The position numbers were made by a program, and so were the translations under genes. From Spirosoma spitsbergense DSM 19989 (GTDB lineage Bacteria > Bacteroidota > Bacteroidia > Cytophagales > Spirosomataceae): a stretch of 64,000 nt of DNA. Shown here piece after piece: positions 52,792 to 61,942 of this stretch (positions within the stretch are counted from its first letter, which is position 1; every line of letters begins with the position of its first letter). Where the stretch lies: positions 1 to 64,000 of the forward strand of contig NZ_KB893592.1 in assembly GCF_000374085.1 (NCBI RefSeq), in the 5' to 3' direction. The notes beneath the pieces are model-generated. The model did no database searches and was not told the origin of the DNA. It saw only the letters and a program-made list of their open reading frames with translations.

Positions 52792-55386
52792 ATGAAAATT
52801 TGTACGCTATTTTTTACCCTGTTGACGCTGGTGGTGCTTGGATGCTCCTCGGTCGTACAGGCCCAAACGCCACGACCAACTTCGCCTTCGTCGCCGACGA
52901 TGACGCTCCCAGTAACGGCAACAACAACACCCGCGTCAATTACTGTCGCTACCGCCCCGAAAGTAGCCATAAAGCCCTACCGGGAGGTAATTACGGCAGC
53001 GGCACAGACTAGTCGGGGGTTATTTACGGCTCACCGAATTGACGAGAAATATTACCTCGAAATTCCCGACTCATTATTAGGCCGGGAGTTCATGGCCATC
53101 ACCCGGATTGCCAAAGCACCCACTGGCGCAGGGTACGGTGGAGAGCTGGCCAACCGGCAGGTGCTGCGCTGGGAGCGCGGCCCCGACAAAAAGCTTTTAC
53201 TGCGAGTGGTGAGCTACATCAACGTAGGGAGCGATACACTGCCTATTTCGCAAGCCGTCCGGAACTCCAATGTTGAGCCCATTGCTGCCGTTTTTGACCT
53301 GAGGGCTGTTCGTAAAGACAGCGTATCCGCATCGGTCATTGAAGTAACGGACTTTTTCAAAGGCGACAATCAGGTGGTGTCGATCAATCCAGTCACTAAA
53401 TTTCGCTATCGACTAACAGCGCTGTCCCCGGAACGCTCTTTTGTACAGCGGATTAAATCGTACCCGATCAATACGGAAGTGATGGTGACCAAAACCTTCA
53501 CGGTCAATACAACACCGGTTGTACCGTCGCCAGTGCCCTCGCCATTGCCTACGGTAGCGCTGCCCGTTGGTAATGAAGCAGGCGCCGTGACAATGGAAAT
53601 CAACACATCCATGATTCTGTTGCCGCGCACACCCATGCGAAAGCGTCTGTTCGACAGCCGGGTTGGCTATTTCGCAAATGGCTACACTGTTTATAACGAT
53701 GCCTCACAGCGAACAGAGGATGAAACCTTTGCCGTACACTGGAAACTGGAACCAAAAAATGCAGCCGATGCACAACGTCAGAAAGCGGGCGAACTCATTG
53801 AACCCCGCAAACCTATCGTTTACTATATTGATCCGGCAACACCCCTTAAATGGCGTAAATCCTTAAAGTTAGGCGTTGCTGACTGGCAGGTGGCGTTTGA
53901 AAAAGCGGGCTGGAAAAATGCCATTATGGCGAAAGACTGGGATAGTAAAGACAGTACATTGAGTCTTGAAGATGCCCGCTATTCGGTGATTCGCTATTTC
54001 GCATCGGATATCGAAAACGCGTATGGCCCCAACGTCCATGATCCCCGCTCGGGCGAAATTATCGAAAGCCACATCGGCTGGTACCATAACGTGATGAACC
54101 TGCTGCGCAAATGGTACATGGTGCAGGGAGCAGCAGTAGATATTCGGGCCCGTAAACCAACATTTGACGATGAATTAATGGGTCAGCTGGTTCGTTTTGT
54201 CTCATCGCACGAGGTAGGGCACACCCTCGGACTACGGCACAACTACGGATCGAGCCACGCTACGCCCGTTGAGAAGCTGCGGGATAAAGAATTTATCAAG
54301 CAGTATGGCCATACCGCTTCCATTATGGACTACGCCCGCTTCAACTACGTGGCCCAGCCGGAAGACAGCATCAGAGACCTCTTTCCACGCATTGGCACCT
54401 ACGACATATGGGCGATTGAGTGGGGTTACAAACCAATCTACGATACCCCGACGCCAGAAGCGGACAAGATGGTTTTGAATGAGTGGGTGAAAAAACATGC
54501 CGGCGATCCGCGTTACTGGTTTGGCACTGAAACGAACCCCCTCGATCCCCGCTCACAAAGCGAAGACCTGGGCGATAATGCCATGATTGCCAGTACGTAT
54601 GGCATTAAAAATCTGAAACGAATTTTACCCAATCTCACCAAATGGACGGGCGAAGAAGCCGAAGACTACGATAAGCTACGGGAAATGTATGGAGAGATTG
54701 CCGGTCAGTACCGACGGTACATGGGCCACGTAACGAAGTATGTGGGCGGTATTTATGAAACTCCTCACACTTACGACCAGTTGGGCATCGTGTATGAACC
54801 AACACCCCGCGCATTACAAAAAAGTGCCGTAACGTTCCTGAATCAACAGTTATTTCAAACGCCAACCTGGTTGCTGGACGCTAAAATCATGCAGCTTGTC
54901 CGGCCTGACCAGGGCGTTGATTACCTGCGAACCTTACAGGAAACCACGCTGAATAGCCTGATGGATGTTGGCCGCCTGTCGCGTTTGATTGAAAACAGTA
55001 GCCGTCCTGCTAAGTCATATAGCCTGGATGAATTCATGACCGACCTTCAATCGTCGATCTGGCGTGAGTTAAAAGCCGGTCGTTCCATTGATGTGTACCG
55101 CCGGAATCTACAGAAAGTATACGCGGAGAAGCTAATTTCGATGTTAACGCCAACTCCGCCCGTTGCCCCGGCGGCCGGTTTTTCGGGCAATGGTTTCCGG
55201 TACAATGCCGGTCCCGTTGCCGATGTCAGGAAATCCGATATCATGTCGGAGGTACGGGCCCAGTTGGTTAGCCTGCAAGCCAGCATCAAGACGGCCCTTC
55301 CCCGGCAAACCGACAAAATGAGCCGGTACCATTTAAGTGACGTATTAGCACGCATTGACAACGCTTTACACCCCAGACGGGGTTAA
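52792..55386 (+). CDS. Zinc-dependent metalloprotease (DUF5117/DUF4953 type)
   Basis: An 864-residue exported metalloprotease. The signal peptide (about residues 1-25, ending VVQAQ) may be a lipoprotein type (LGCSS). After a Pro/Thr-rich stretch comes the DUF5117-like domain (YYLEIPDSLLGREFMAITRI), then the catalytic part with HEVGHTLGLRHNYGSS: His473, His477 and His483 as zinc ligands in the metzincin HExxHxxGxxH form. The C-terminal part is mostly helical. These proteins are common and poorly characterised in Bacteroidota. It follows the M1 pair after a terminator, so a shared peptide-use role is only suggestive. Confidence 0.9.
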   Translation: MKICTLFFTLLTLVVLGCSSVVQAQTPRPTSPSSPTMTLPVTATTTPASITVATAPKVAIKPYREVITAAAQTSRGLFTAHRIDEKYYLEIPDSLLGREFMAITRIAKAPTGAGYGGELANRQVLRWERGPDKKLLLRVVSYINVGSDTLPISQAVRNSNVEPIAAVFDLRAVRKDSVSASVIEVTDFFKGDNQVVSINPVTKFRYRLTALSPERSFVQRIKSYPINTEVMVTKTFTVNTTPVVPSPVPSPLPTVALPVGNEAGAVTMEINTSMILLPRTPMRKRLFDSRVGYFANGYTVYNDASQRTEDETFAVHWKLEPKNAADAQRQKAGELIEPRKPIVYYIDPATPLKWRKSLKLGVADWQVAFEKAGWKNAIMAKDWDSKDSTLSLEDARYSVIRYFASDIENAYGPNVHDPRSGEIIESHIGWYHNVMNLLRKWYMVQGAAVDIRARKPTFDDELMGQLVRFVSSHEVGHTLGLRHNYGSSHATPVEKLRDKEFIKQYGHTASIMDYARFNYVAQPEDSIRDLFPRIGTYDIWAIEWGYKPIYDTPTPEADKMVLNEWVKKHAGDPRYWFGTETNPLDPRSQSEDLGDNAMIASTYGIKNLKRILPNLTKWTGEEAEDYDKLREMYGEIAGQYRRYMGHVTKYVGGIYETPHTYDQLGIVYEPTPRALQKSAVTFLNQQLFQTPTWLLDAKIMQLVRPDQGVDYLRTLQETTLNSLMDVGRLSRLIENSSRPAKSYSLDEFMTDLQSSIWRELKAGRSIDVYRRNLQKVYAEKLISMLTPTPPVAPAAGFSGNGFRYNAGPVADVRKSDIMSEVRAQLVSLQASIKTALPRQTDKMSRYHLSDVLARIDNALHPRRG

Positions 55387-55410
55387 TCCTCATTTTATCA
55401 CGCGAAATCT

Positions 55411-55441
55411 TTTGACAATTACCCACACTTCGCTACATTTG
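55411..55441 (+). promoter_or_regulatory. Bacteroidota-type promoter of tRNA-Pro
   Basis: TTTG at 55411-55414 and TACATTTG at 55434-55441 are separated by 19 bases, matching the -33/-7 consensus of Bacteroidota sigma factor promoters. The -7 box ends 10 bases before the mature tRNA 5' end. Confidence 0.85.
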
Positions 55442-55451
55442 CAATCCCATT

Positions 55452-55525
55452 CGGGATGTAGCGCAGTCCGGTAGCGTGCTTGCATGGGGTGCAAGAGGTC
55501 GTGGGTTCGAATCCCGCCTTCCCGA
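55452..55525 (+). tRNA. tRNA-Pro (anticodon GGG)
   Basis: A 74-nt cloverleaf (CCA not encoded). Anticodon stem CTTGC/GCAAG encloses loop ATGGGGT, giving GGG, which reads CCC and CCU proline codons. The T arm GTGGG-TTCGAAT-CCCGC is perfect, and the discriminator base is A with the C1-G72 pair typical of bacterial tRNA-Pro. The acceptor stem has one U6-U67 mismatch. It has its own promoter and terminator. Confidence 0.95.
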
Positions 55526-55537
55526 CTTTGATTAGCA

Positions 55538-55569
55538 GAGAGTTACAGCAATGTAGCTCTCTTTTTTTT
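55538..55569 (+). terminator. Terminator of tRNA-Pro
   Basis: GAGAGTTACA (55538-55547) pairs with TGTAGCTCTC (55552-55561) using one G-U pair, with a GCAA tetraloop and eight T residues (55562-55569). Confidence 0.92.
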
Positions 55570-55674
55570 GGCCGGTATGTGCAGGGTTTACACATCCACC
55601 TGAATCTAATCGTTGTATAATCAATTAATCAGGGTAACGTATTACTCATTAACCGAGACCCGACTTCCCTTCTT

Positions 55675-55892
55675 TCACCCAATCTCTCCTAATAAGCCCT
55701 CCAGGTCGAGTTGATGCGTGTACATTTCGATGGAACCATCCGCTTTGCGGGGCCATCGCTCCCGTGGTCGATTCTGGTATAAACTGACGCCATTTTGGTG
55801 GCGGTCATTCAGGCAAATGGCTTCGACACGAAAACAGCACGCCCATCCCGAAAAAATGGAAAGCCTTCATCGTTTACAAAATACGTAAAGGC
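55675..55892 (-). pseudogene. Possible gene debris downstream of the GH2 gene
   Basis: Directly after the GH2 TAG stop, the same frame reads 27 more codons (AFTYFVNDEGFPFFRDGRAV and so on) to a TGA at 55811-55809. One extra T in the TTTT run of the coding strand would connect it to a second frame (FRVEAICLNDRHQNG, then a stretch with PRERWPRKADGSIEM) that ends at TGA 55677-55675. The joined sequence reads like protein. It may be a decayed gene or a broken C-terminal extension; open frames by chance are also possible. The rest of the gap back to the tRNA terminator shows nothing. Confidence 0.3.
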
Positions 55893-57773
55893 CTACGTTA
55901 CGCTGTCAATATCGCTGGAGTTAAGTAAACCCGCCGGTACGGTAAGTTCACCCGTTTGCGGATCGATAAGCCCGTTACGTTCCTCTTCAATGTTGGTTGC
56001 CTGCGTGTAGATATCTCCGGCAATGGAATCCCGTCGCAGTTCACGTTTGAAGAGTCGGATACGCTCAGCCCGCCCTTCAGCTTCAGCCGGCCCACCGTAG
56101 TTAGCGAAGCCGAAACCACCCCATTCACTAACAATCAATGGTACCTGTCCCCGGTAAAAAAATGGATCGCCAACAACCAAGGGATAAGCGGCTACGTTGG
56201 CCAGCTCGCCTGCTTCCAGCCGTTGGAGGAGGTCACGCCAGTGGTTCAGGTCGGGGGTGTAAAGGTGGGCGGTGAGCAGATCCGACTTCAGGCGACCTTC
56301 CCACGAAATATGTTGCCAGCCATCGTTATCAACAACCAGGTACTGCGGATAGGCAATCTGCATATAGTGGTACATGTCCATGATGTACTGCCTTGTTTCC
56401 GGATTGGTGGCAATGTCCTGTGCGCCCCAGTCTTCATTGTAGAGGCTCCAGATGACAACGGATGGGTGGGAACTGATTAGGGCCACCATGCGCAGGAGTT
56501 CGGCCCGGTGGTTTTCCCGACTCAGGCCCGTTGAGCTGTGCGGACTCGGGACCTCTACCCAGAGCATGAGTCCCAGTTTATCAGCCAGATTGTAGATGCG
56601 TGGATCAACACCGGCAATGTGAACCCGTACCAGATTGCAACCCAGCTCTTTCATGGCCTGCATGTGGCGCTGCATTTCCTCGTACGTAGCCGCTCCCGGC
56701 TGATACAGAATACCGTCCAGGTAAACAGGCTTGTTGTTCAGATAGATGTACCGTCCCCTGGCTTCAATTTTTCGCAGACCAAATTGCGTTTCAATCTCGG
56801 CTACGTAGCCTTCGGAGTCGATGAGCTGAGCAATGAGCTTGTAGCGCGTTGGCGTTTCGGGCGACCACAGATCCGCCCGGTCTATATTGAGTACAACGCG
56901 CTGCTGCTTTTGCCCGGCTTCCAGACGGAGTGGATAATCGGATGTGGCCAGCAGTTCCTTTCCATAATGATCAAAGGCCTGTAGCCGCAGTATATAGTCG
57001 CCGGGGTCATGAATGCGGGTGGTTACACTAAAGCGCACAAGCCGGTCTTCCACCACACTGACGACACCAACCCGCGAACGCAGTCGATTCCGCTCCACAG
57101 ATTCGAGCCACACGCTACGCACCGCTCCCGAGTAGGTCTGATACCAGATTCCACCGCGTTTATAGACGTGGGACTCCTGTTTTCCCCGCGGAATTTCGGC
57201 ATCCATTGTGTCAACAATCCGGACCGTAAGCCGGTTCTGAGCGTGCAGATAATCTTCGGGTAGTTCGTAGGAAAAGGAGGTGTACTCACCCAGATGTACT
57301 TCTTCATCTTCAATGGTGCGTAGCGGATGACCATTGAGCCATACGCGGGTTTCGTAACCACAGGCACCAAACGTGAGTTGAATGATGGAGCGGGAACTCG
57401 GTTCACTGCGCTGAGGCAAGGGGAATTCCCGTTCGTACCAGGCCACTATTTTGTCCTGCCACCCCATGGGCACTACCTGTCCTTTAGCCTGAGCCATATG
57501 CGCTTCAATAGAGCCGGGCCAATGAGCCGTTTCGGTAAATGAATGGCCTACGTACCATCGTTCGTGTAACCCCTTATCATCTGGATCAATCATAAACCGC
57601 CATTCTCCGTCGAGCAGCATATAAGTGTTTGGCCGGAGAACCGCTCTGGGAAGTTCATTTATCGACTCGGCAATGGGAGCGGTTTCCGGGCGGCTGGCCG
57701 AAAAACTGTTGTTGATATACCTGGTTTCCATACACGTCAGGAGCGAAACAAAAACAACGGAACTGCACTCCAT
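55893..57773 (-). CDS. Glycoside hydrolase family 2 protein
   Basis: A 626-residue enzyme of the beta-galactosidase/beta-glucuronidase superfamily. An N-terminal sugar-binding domain (about residues 45-220) has WYEREFPLP and LTFGACGYETRVWLNGHPL; an Ig-like domain follows (230-330), then a TIM barrel. The acid/base Glu447 is in YNEDWG and the nucleophile Glu550 in VSEWGGFG. The start is uncertain: 57773 gives a short possible lipobox leader (VSLLTC), while Met15 at 57731 also works. Substrate is unknown; no polysaccharide-utilisation susC/susD pair is nearby. The stop is followed by an odd in-frame extension. Confidence 0.9.
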   Translation of the reverse strand: MECSSVVFVSLLTCMETRYINNSFSASRPETAPIAESINELPRAVLRPNTYMLLDGEWRFMIDPDDKGLHERWYVGHSFTETAHWPGSIEAHMAQAKGQVVPMGWQDKIVAWYEREFPLPQRSEPSSRSIIQLTFGACGYETRVWLNGHPLRTIEDEEVHLGEYTSFSYELPEDYLHAQNRLTVRIVDTMDAEIPRGKQESHVYKRGGIWYQTYSGAVRSVWLESVERNRLRSRVGVVSVVEDRLVRFSVTTRIHDPGDYILRLQAFDHYGKELLATSDYPLRLEAGQKQQRVVLNIDRADLWSPETPTRYKLIAQLIDSEGYVAEIETQFGLRKIEARGRYIYLNNKPVYLDGILYQPGAATYEEMQRHMQAMKELGCNLVRVHIAGVDPRIYNLADKLGLMLWVEVPSPHSSTGLSRENHRAELLRMVALISSHPSVVIWSLYNEDWGAQDIATNPETRQYIMDMYHYMQIAYPQYLVVDNDGWQHISWEGRLKSDLLTAHLYTPDLNHWRDLLQRLEAGELANVAAYPLVVGDPFFYRGQVPLIVSEWGGFGFANYGGPAEAEGRAERIRLFKRELRRDSIAGDIYTQATNIEEERNGLIDPQTGELTVPAGLLNSSDIDSVT

Positions 57774-57909
57774 AGTGTTTAAATCCTGACAATTTTCGGC
57801 ATGGCCCCCGCCGGGTTAATGGACGGGGTGTCGGGTAAAAACGGCGGTTACCCGGCGAACCGGAAACGCCTTCCGGTAGATGTAGTGGGCTGGCGGAGTG
57901 CCCTATAGT

Positions 57910-58003
57910 TACTTTTGCGGGTGATACCTGGACTCACCCAACTCAAAACAAGCCGGAGCAGGTACCCATACCTGTCGGCTACAGGAGTGTTTTCTCCGGC
58001 CAA
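57910..58003 (+). other. Possible structured leader before the HAD dehalogenase gene
   Basis: TACTTTTG at 57910-57917 is a -7-like box without a clear -33 partner. If used, the 58066 gene has a leader of about 140 bases, in which GCCGGAG (57952-57958) pairs with CTCCGGC (57994-58000) around an inner CAGGTA/TACCTG hairpin. No known riboswitch class is recognised. Confidence 0.3.
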
Positions 58004-58065
58004 AACCGTCCTTCTAATCAACTTGGGGGGATTCCCAGTTACTTACCCAAACACTTCGCTCGTAT

Positions 58066-58752
58066 ATGAAACAGATAACCCGCCCCCAGGCCCTGGTTTT
58101 CGATGTTAACGAAACCCTGCTGGATTTAAGCAAGGTACAGGACGCCTTCAACCAGGCCTTCCAAAACGACTATGCCTTTAAGTACTGGTTTCAGCTGCTG
58201 TTGCACTACTCGCTGGTAGATACCCTGACCGGACAGTTTCATGATTTCAAGCAGATTGGCGAGGCTGTTTTATCCATGACAGCGGAATTTTTCGATCATC
58301 CGCTGCCGATAGCGGAGAAGCAGACACTTTTACAGACGATGGTGCAGGTTGACCCTCATCCGGATGTTGAACAGGGTCTGTCCCTGTTGAAAGAGGCTGG
58401 GTTTCGGCTGTTCACCCTTACCAACTCTCCCGACGAAACCCTGAAAAAGCAACTGGAATCAACCGGGCTGGGCCATTTCTTCGAAGCAACCTGGACTGTA
58501 AATGCCGTAAAACGCTACAAACCACACCCTGACACCTACGGTCGGGTGCTGCATAAACTGAACCTCCCCCCTGACCACACGATGCTTATTGCAGCCCACG
58601 GCTGGGATATTGCCGGAGCAGCCCACGCAGGCATGAAAACGGCTTTTATACAGCGCAAAGGGCAGTCACTTTACCCACTCTCGTCCCCGCCCGACCTGCA
58701 AGGCAAAACCCTGACTGACCTTGCCCATCAATTAATAAGCTTACCCGCCTGA
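58066..58752 (+). CDS. Haloacid dehalogenase type II family protein
   Basis: A 228-residue cytoplasmic HAD hydrolase. Motif I is LVFDVNETLLDL (nucleophile Asp in FDVNET, the form typical of 2-haloacid dehalogenases), motif II LTNSPDET, motif III Lys in AVKRYKPHPDTYG, and motif IV IAAHGWDIAGAAHAGM. The Asn in DVNET and the HGWD motif match type II (S)-2-haloacid dehalogenases. The natural substrate may be another small acid or phosphate ester. Confidence 0.88.
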   Translation: MKQITRPQALVFDVNETLLDLSKVQDAFNQAFQNDYAFKYWFQLLLHYSLVDTLTGQFHDFKQIGEAVLSMTAEFFDHPLPIAEKQTLLQTMVQVDPHPDVEQGLSLLKEAGFRLFTLTNSPDETLKKQLESTGLGHFFEATWTVNAVKRYKPHPDTYGRVLHKLNLPPDHTMLIAAHGWDIAGAAHAGMKTAFIQRKGQSLYPLSSPPDLQGKTLTDLAHQLISLPA

Positions 58753-59358
58753 GTACGATTACTTCACAACATGCCATAAACGCTTATGCAACAGAAACCC
58801 ACTTCGTCAACCCTATATTTTTACGCCCGTAAAACCACTCCCAACTAACTGACCTGACTCAGTAGTCCCTATTGACTGGTAGTGTAATTCCGTTCTGGAT
58901 AATTTTTCAGAGTCGGCGCGTATTTTTTTCCAATCGGAACAGAACCGGATTTTTTCGTGCCTGCTGACCGTCAGAACCGCCTGTACTTCGGCATTGAATC
59001 ACCCCAAGATAGTGGCCACAACAGCAATAGTAAGCGTGTACAAATCAGTCCACTAGCGGTAATACCAGTACAGAAAACACCTAAAAGCCTACGAGCCTAC
59101 TCATCAGCACAACAGCAATTTCAGGCAGAAAACGGCCCGTTAAGTACTGGGTTTACCGGGGAACGGCAGTGCATTTTCGCCAAAACCCGGATTCTGCCCA
59201 TATGTTACGAAAAACAATCAACTGGTATTTACGCTCAGCCTAACAGGTGTATTCTCGATACCACTCCCTCATATTGCTCGAACAAAGTTTACTATCATCT
59301 GTTGAACAAACCGACCCACCTTTGTGGTCGATTTATTCAACAAAACCATATAATTCTC
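58753..59358. other. Long intergenic stretch without recognised gene
   Basis: About 600 bases separate the HAD gene from the glycine-zipper gene. The frame of the downstream gene is open for 134 codons upstream of its likely ATG, but the translation is rich in unlikely residue patterns and has no domain. I see no RNA gene, repeat or clear promoter. It may be a long untranslated leader or decayed DNA. Confidence 0.5.
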
Positions 59359-59889
59359 ATGACTAGTCAACCAAACAACACCGGTATTAACGCCGGATCA
59401 CTTCCCCTGATGACCGCTATCTTTACCGATCGTGATGCCGCCGAGTCGGCTTACGATTCCCTGTTATCGCATGGCTTTTCGAAAGACGACGTGAACATTG
59501 TGATGACGGATGAAACCCGTAAACAGCATTTTGATACCAGTGATTCGGATGATTCGGCCTTGGCGGATAAAACGATGGAAGGCGCAGGTAAGGGATCTGC
59601 CATTGGGGGTACGGTAGGCGCAGTAGCAGCCGCTATTGCCGCCATCGGTACAACGCTGGCGCTGCCCGGCCTAGGCTTACTGATTGCCGGTCCGCTGGCA
59701 GCTGGCTTAGCCGGAGCCGGAGCTGGTGCTTTAGCCGGTGGCCTGATCGGTGCTTTAGTAAATTCGGGTATTCCGGAAGAAACCGCGAGAGCGTATGAGT
59801 CCGGTCTGAAGGACGGTGGTATCGTTGTGGGCGTACATCCCCGGAATGAAGCTGATCAGGCGTATTTGACCCAGCAGGGCTTTCATTAA
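59359..59889 (+). CDS. General-stress-type protein with glycine-zipper helices
   Basis: A 176-residue protein with start at ATG 59359 (MTSQPNNTG); an in-frame open region extends to 58957 but does not look coding. Residues 17-60 resemble the general stress protein 17M/YflT fold (TAIFTDRDAAESAYDSLLSHGF, given here as its first part). The centre (about 75-135) is a glycine-zipper hydrophobic hairpin (GAGKGSAIGGTVGAVAAA and a second Gly/Ala run), and the end (GGIVVGVHPRNEADQA) again matches the stress-protein fold. Probably membrane-associated; related proteins are linked to stress or ACT-like ligand sensing. A terminator lies 69 bases after the stop. Confidence 0.72.
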   Translation: MTSQPNNTGINAGSLPLMTAIFTDRDAAESAYDSLLSHGFSKDDVNIVMTDETRKQHFDTSDSDDSALADKTMEGAGKGSAIGGTVGAVAAAIAAIGTTLALPGLGLLIAGPLAAGLAGAGAGALAGGLIGALVNSGIPEETARAYESGLKDGGIVVGVHPRNEADQAYLTQQGFH

Positions 59890-59957
59890 TACTAGTCCCG
59901 TGAAAGGTTAGCCAGTTGGCCTCCAACTAGAGAAACCCAACGGATAAATTTTTCGTC

Positions 59958-59998
59958 GAGCCAAAGCAGTCCTAATTTGGATCGCTTTGGCTCTTTTT
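59958..59998 (+). terminator. Terminator after the glycine-zipper gene
   Basis: GAGCCAAAGC (59958-59967) pairs with GCTTTGGCTC (59984-59993), followed by T5. Confidence 0.88.
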
Positions 59999-60172
59999 GA
60001 TGCGCTCAGCATACCTTTTATCAAACTACTGTTGCCGACGACATCATCGTCTTTGTTGACCGGTTACAAAACGCCATCGACAGCTGCGGTCAGCGGGCGT
60101 TTTACCGGTCTATGGACCACCCGCCTTTTATGGAACGGTGCCCGCGCAAGAAGCCGGGTCAGGCAACAAAAA

Positions 60173-60209
60173 GGCGTTCGCACTGGTTTTGATCACCCGT
60201 GCGAACGCC
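60173..60209 (-). terminator. Terminator of the AAA ATPase gene
   Basis: GGCGTTCGCAC (60173-60183) pairs with GTGCGAACGCC (60199-60209). On the minus strand it follows the AAA gene stop by 27 bases and ends in a T5 run. Confidence 0.85.
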
Positions 60210-60235
60210 AAAAGATATGGGCTAGACAGACCTAC

Positions 60236-61765
60236 TTAAAATCGATCGTCGTCATCCTCCTCTTCTTCTCCGAAATCAGAACCCGGATTGAACATGGACC
60301 CAAGCAGGTCTTTGAACGATAGACCGGTATCCATTGCCTTTTTGCCCACCAGCGAGTGCTCCGCTAATCCATGCAGGGCAAACTCCATCATAAACAGCTT
60401 TTCGGATTTGCTCAGTTTCGGGTGAAACTGATCCACAATATCGTCCAGCCCATCAATCGTTTGCAGCCGGGCTTCGTAATCCCGGTTGGTCAGATCATTT
60501 AGAATGTCCATCGTATTCCCGTCGCCAAACCAGTCGGTCACTTTCCGGTACGCGTTTCCACGCTTGTCTTTCTTGGCTTTTTCCGGATTCGGAAAGTATT
60601 GCAGAAACTGATTCCGGATGGCTTTCCCGATCAGGTTCTGCGCCACAATAACCGGCCCTTCTACTTCGCCTTCGTACACCAGTTCGACTTTACCACAAAT
60701 GGCAGGAACCACCCCGTATAGATCGGCAATGCGGACGTGCGTTTCTTTTTCGCCGTTGAGCAGCGTCCGTCGTTCGGCGGAGGAGAGTAAGTTTTCGTAA
60801 GCCGAAATGGTCATCCGGGCCGAAACGCCACTTTTAGAATCGACGTACTCACTTTCTCGGGCTTCGATGGCAACCTGCTCAATCAGATCGGCAATTAGCT
60901 CGTTGGCCTTCACCATGCTTTTCTGCTCCTTCTTGATGACGGCCTCCTGCATCGTAATCTTTCTCCCAATCTCGATTGATTTCGGGTAGTGCGTCACGAT
61001 CTGGGAGTCGATCCGGTCTTTTAACGGCGTTACAATACTACCCCGGTTGGTATAATCTTCCGGGTTTGCCGTGAACACAAACTGAATATCGAGCGGCAGG
61101 CGAAGTTTGAAACCCCGAATCTGGATGTCGCCCTCCTGCAAAATATTGAACAGCGAAACCTGAATACGGGCCTGTAAATCGGGCAGTTCATTGATTACAA
61201 AAATACAGCGATGCGAGCGGGGAATCAGACCAAAGTGAATGGTACGTTCATCGGAATAGGGTAGTTTGAGGGTAGCCGCTTTAATCGGATCGACATCCCC
61301 GATCAGATCAGCTACCGATACATCGGGGGTAGCGAGTTTCTCGGTATAGCGGTCACTGCGATGCATCCAGTCGATGGGCGTTTGATCACCTTTTTCAGCA
61401 ATCAGATCAAGGGCAAAACGCGAAAGCGGCTCCAGCGGATCATCGTTCAGTTCCGCCCCTGCCACCACGGGGATATATTCATCCAGCAAATTGACCATCA
61501 AGCGGGCAATACGCGTTTTGGCCTGTCCCCGCAAACCCAGCAAGTTGATGTGATGCATCGACAGAATAGCCCGTTCCACATCGGGGATAACCGTATCTTC
61601 GTAGCCCCAGATACCCGGAAAAACGTCTTCCTTGTCTTTGAGCCGCTCAATCAGATTGTCACGCAATTCCTGTTTGATGGATCGGGGCTGGTAGCCAGCG
61701 GCTTTCAGTTCGCCCAGGGTATTGATAAGTACTAATTTTGATGCTTTCAGGCTGCGGTAGTTCAT
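60236..61765 (-). CDS. MoxR/magnesium-chelatase-like AAA ATPase with unusual Walker motifs
   Basis: A 509-residue AAA protein of the ChlI/MoxR-like group. The Walker A position reads GLRGQAKT, with Ala where the Gly before Lys is expected; Walker B reads CIFVINELPDL, with Asn in place of Asp but the Glu kept. The ATPase sensor region FVFTANPEDYTNRG and a later arginine-rich part follow. The C-terminal 150 residues are helical and end in an acidic tail (EEEDDDDRF). I recall that these Walker forms recur in the family, so it may bind ATP with altered turnover. The VWA-domain partner gene common beside it is not in the window. Confidence 0.8.
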   Translation of the reverse strand: MNYRSLKASKLVLINTLGELKAAGYQPRSIKQELRDNLIERLKDKEDVFPGIWGYEDTVIPDVERAILSMHHINLLGLRGQAKTRIARLMVNLLDEYIPVVAGAELNDDPLEPLSRFALDLIAEKGDQTPIDWMHRSDRYTEKLATPDVSVADLIGDVDPIKAATLKLPYSDERTIHFGLIPRSHRCIFVINELPDLQARIQVSLFNILQEGDIQIRGFKLRLPLDIQFVFTANPEDYTNRGSIVTPLKDRIDSQIVTHYPKSIEIGRKITMQEAVIKKEQKSMVKANELIADLIEQVAIEARESEYVDSKSGVSARMTISAYENLLSSAERRTLLNGEKETHVRIADLYGVVPAICGKVELVYEGEVEGPVIVAQNLIGKAIRNQFLQYFPNPEKAKKDKRGNAYRKVTDWFGDGNTMDILNDLTNRDYEARLQTIDGLDDIVDQFHPKLSKSEKLFMMEFALHGLAEHSLVGKKAMDTGLSFKDLLGSMFNPGSDFGEEEEDDDDRF

Positions 61766-61942
61766 TCGTATAAGAGTAATGAGAAATGGATAATGGGCGT
61801 TATAAATGGGTGTCGAACCCGGTTACGGCTACGTATACATTACCCAATTCTTCTAACAGGCTTTAGTAGAAAATGGTTTTTCGTTCGGCAAATTGACTAA
61901 TTTTACCAATTATGCGCCGGGCCGGAATACCCGATGCTCCTT

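Larger units (their letters stand above)
59890..60235. other. Convergent intergenic region with two terminators
   Basis: Between the glycine-zipper gene and the AAA gene lie two hairpins, listed separately. Between them, at about 59998-60190, a plus-strand frame without start codon reads protein-like sequence (YQTTVADDIIVFVDRLQNA and further) to a stop. It may be a remnant of a lost gene. Nothing else is seen. Confidence 0.4.

Noticed and set aside
57832-57854. CGGGTAA/TTACCCG hairpin between the GH2 and HAD genes
   Set aside because: Only 7 bp with no T tract and no context that gives it a role.
58957-59358. N-terminal extension of the glycine-zipper protein
   Set aside because: The frame is open but the sequence has no domain and looks non-coding; the ATG at 59359 starts the conserved part.
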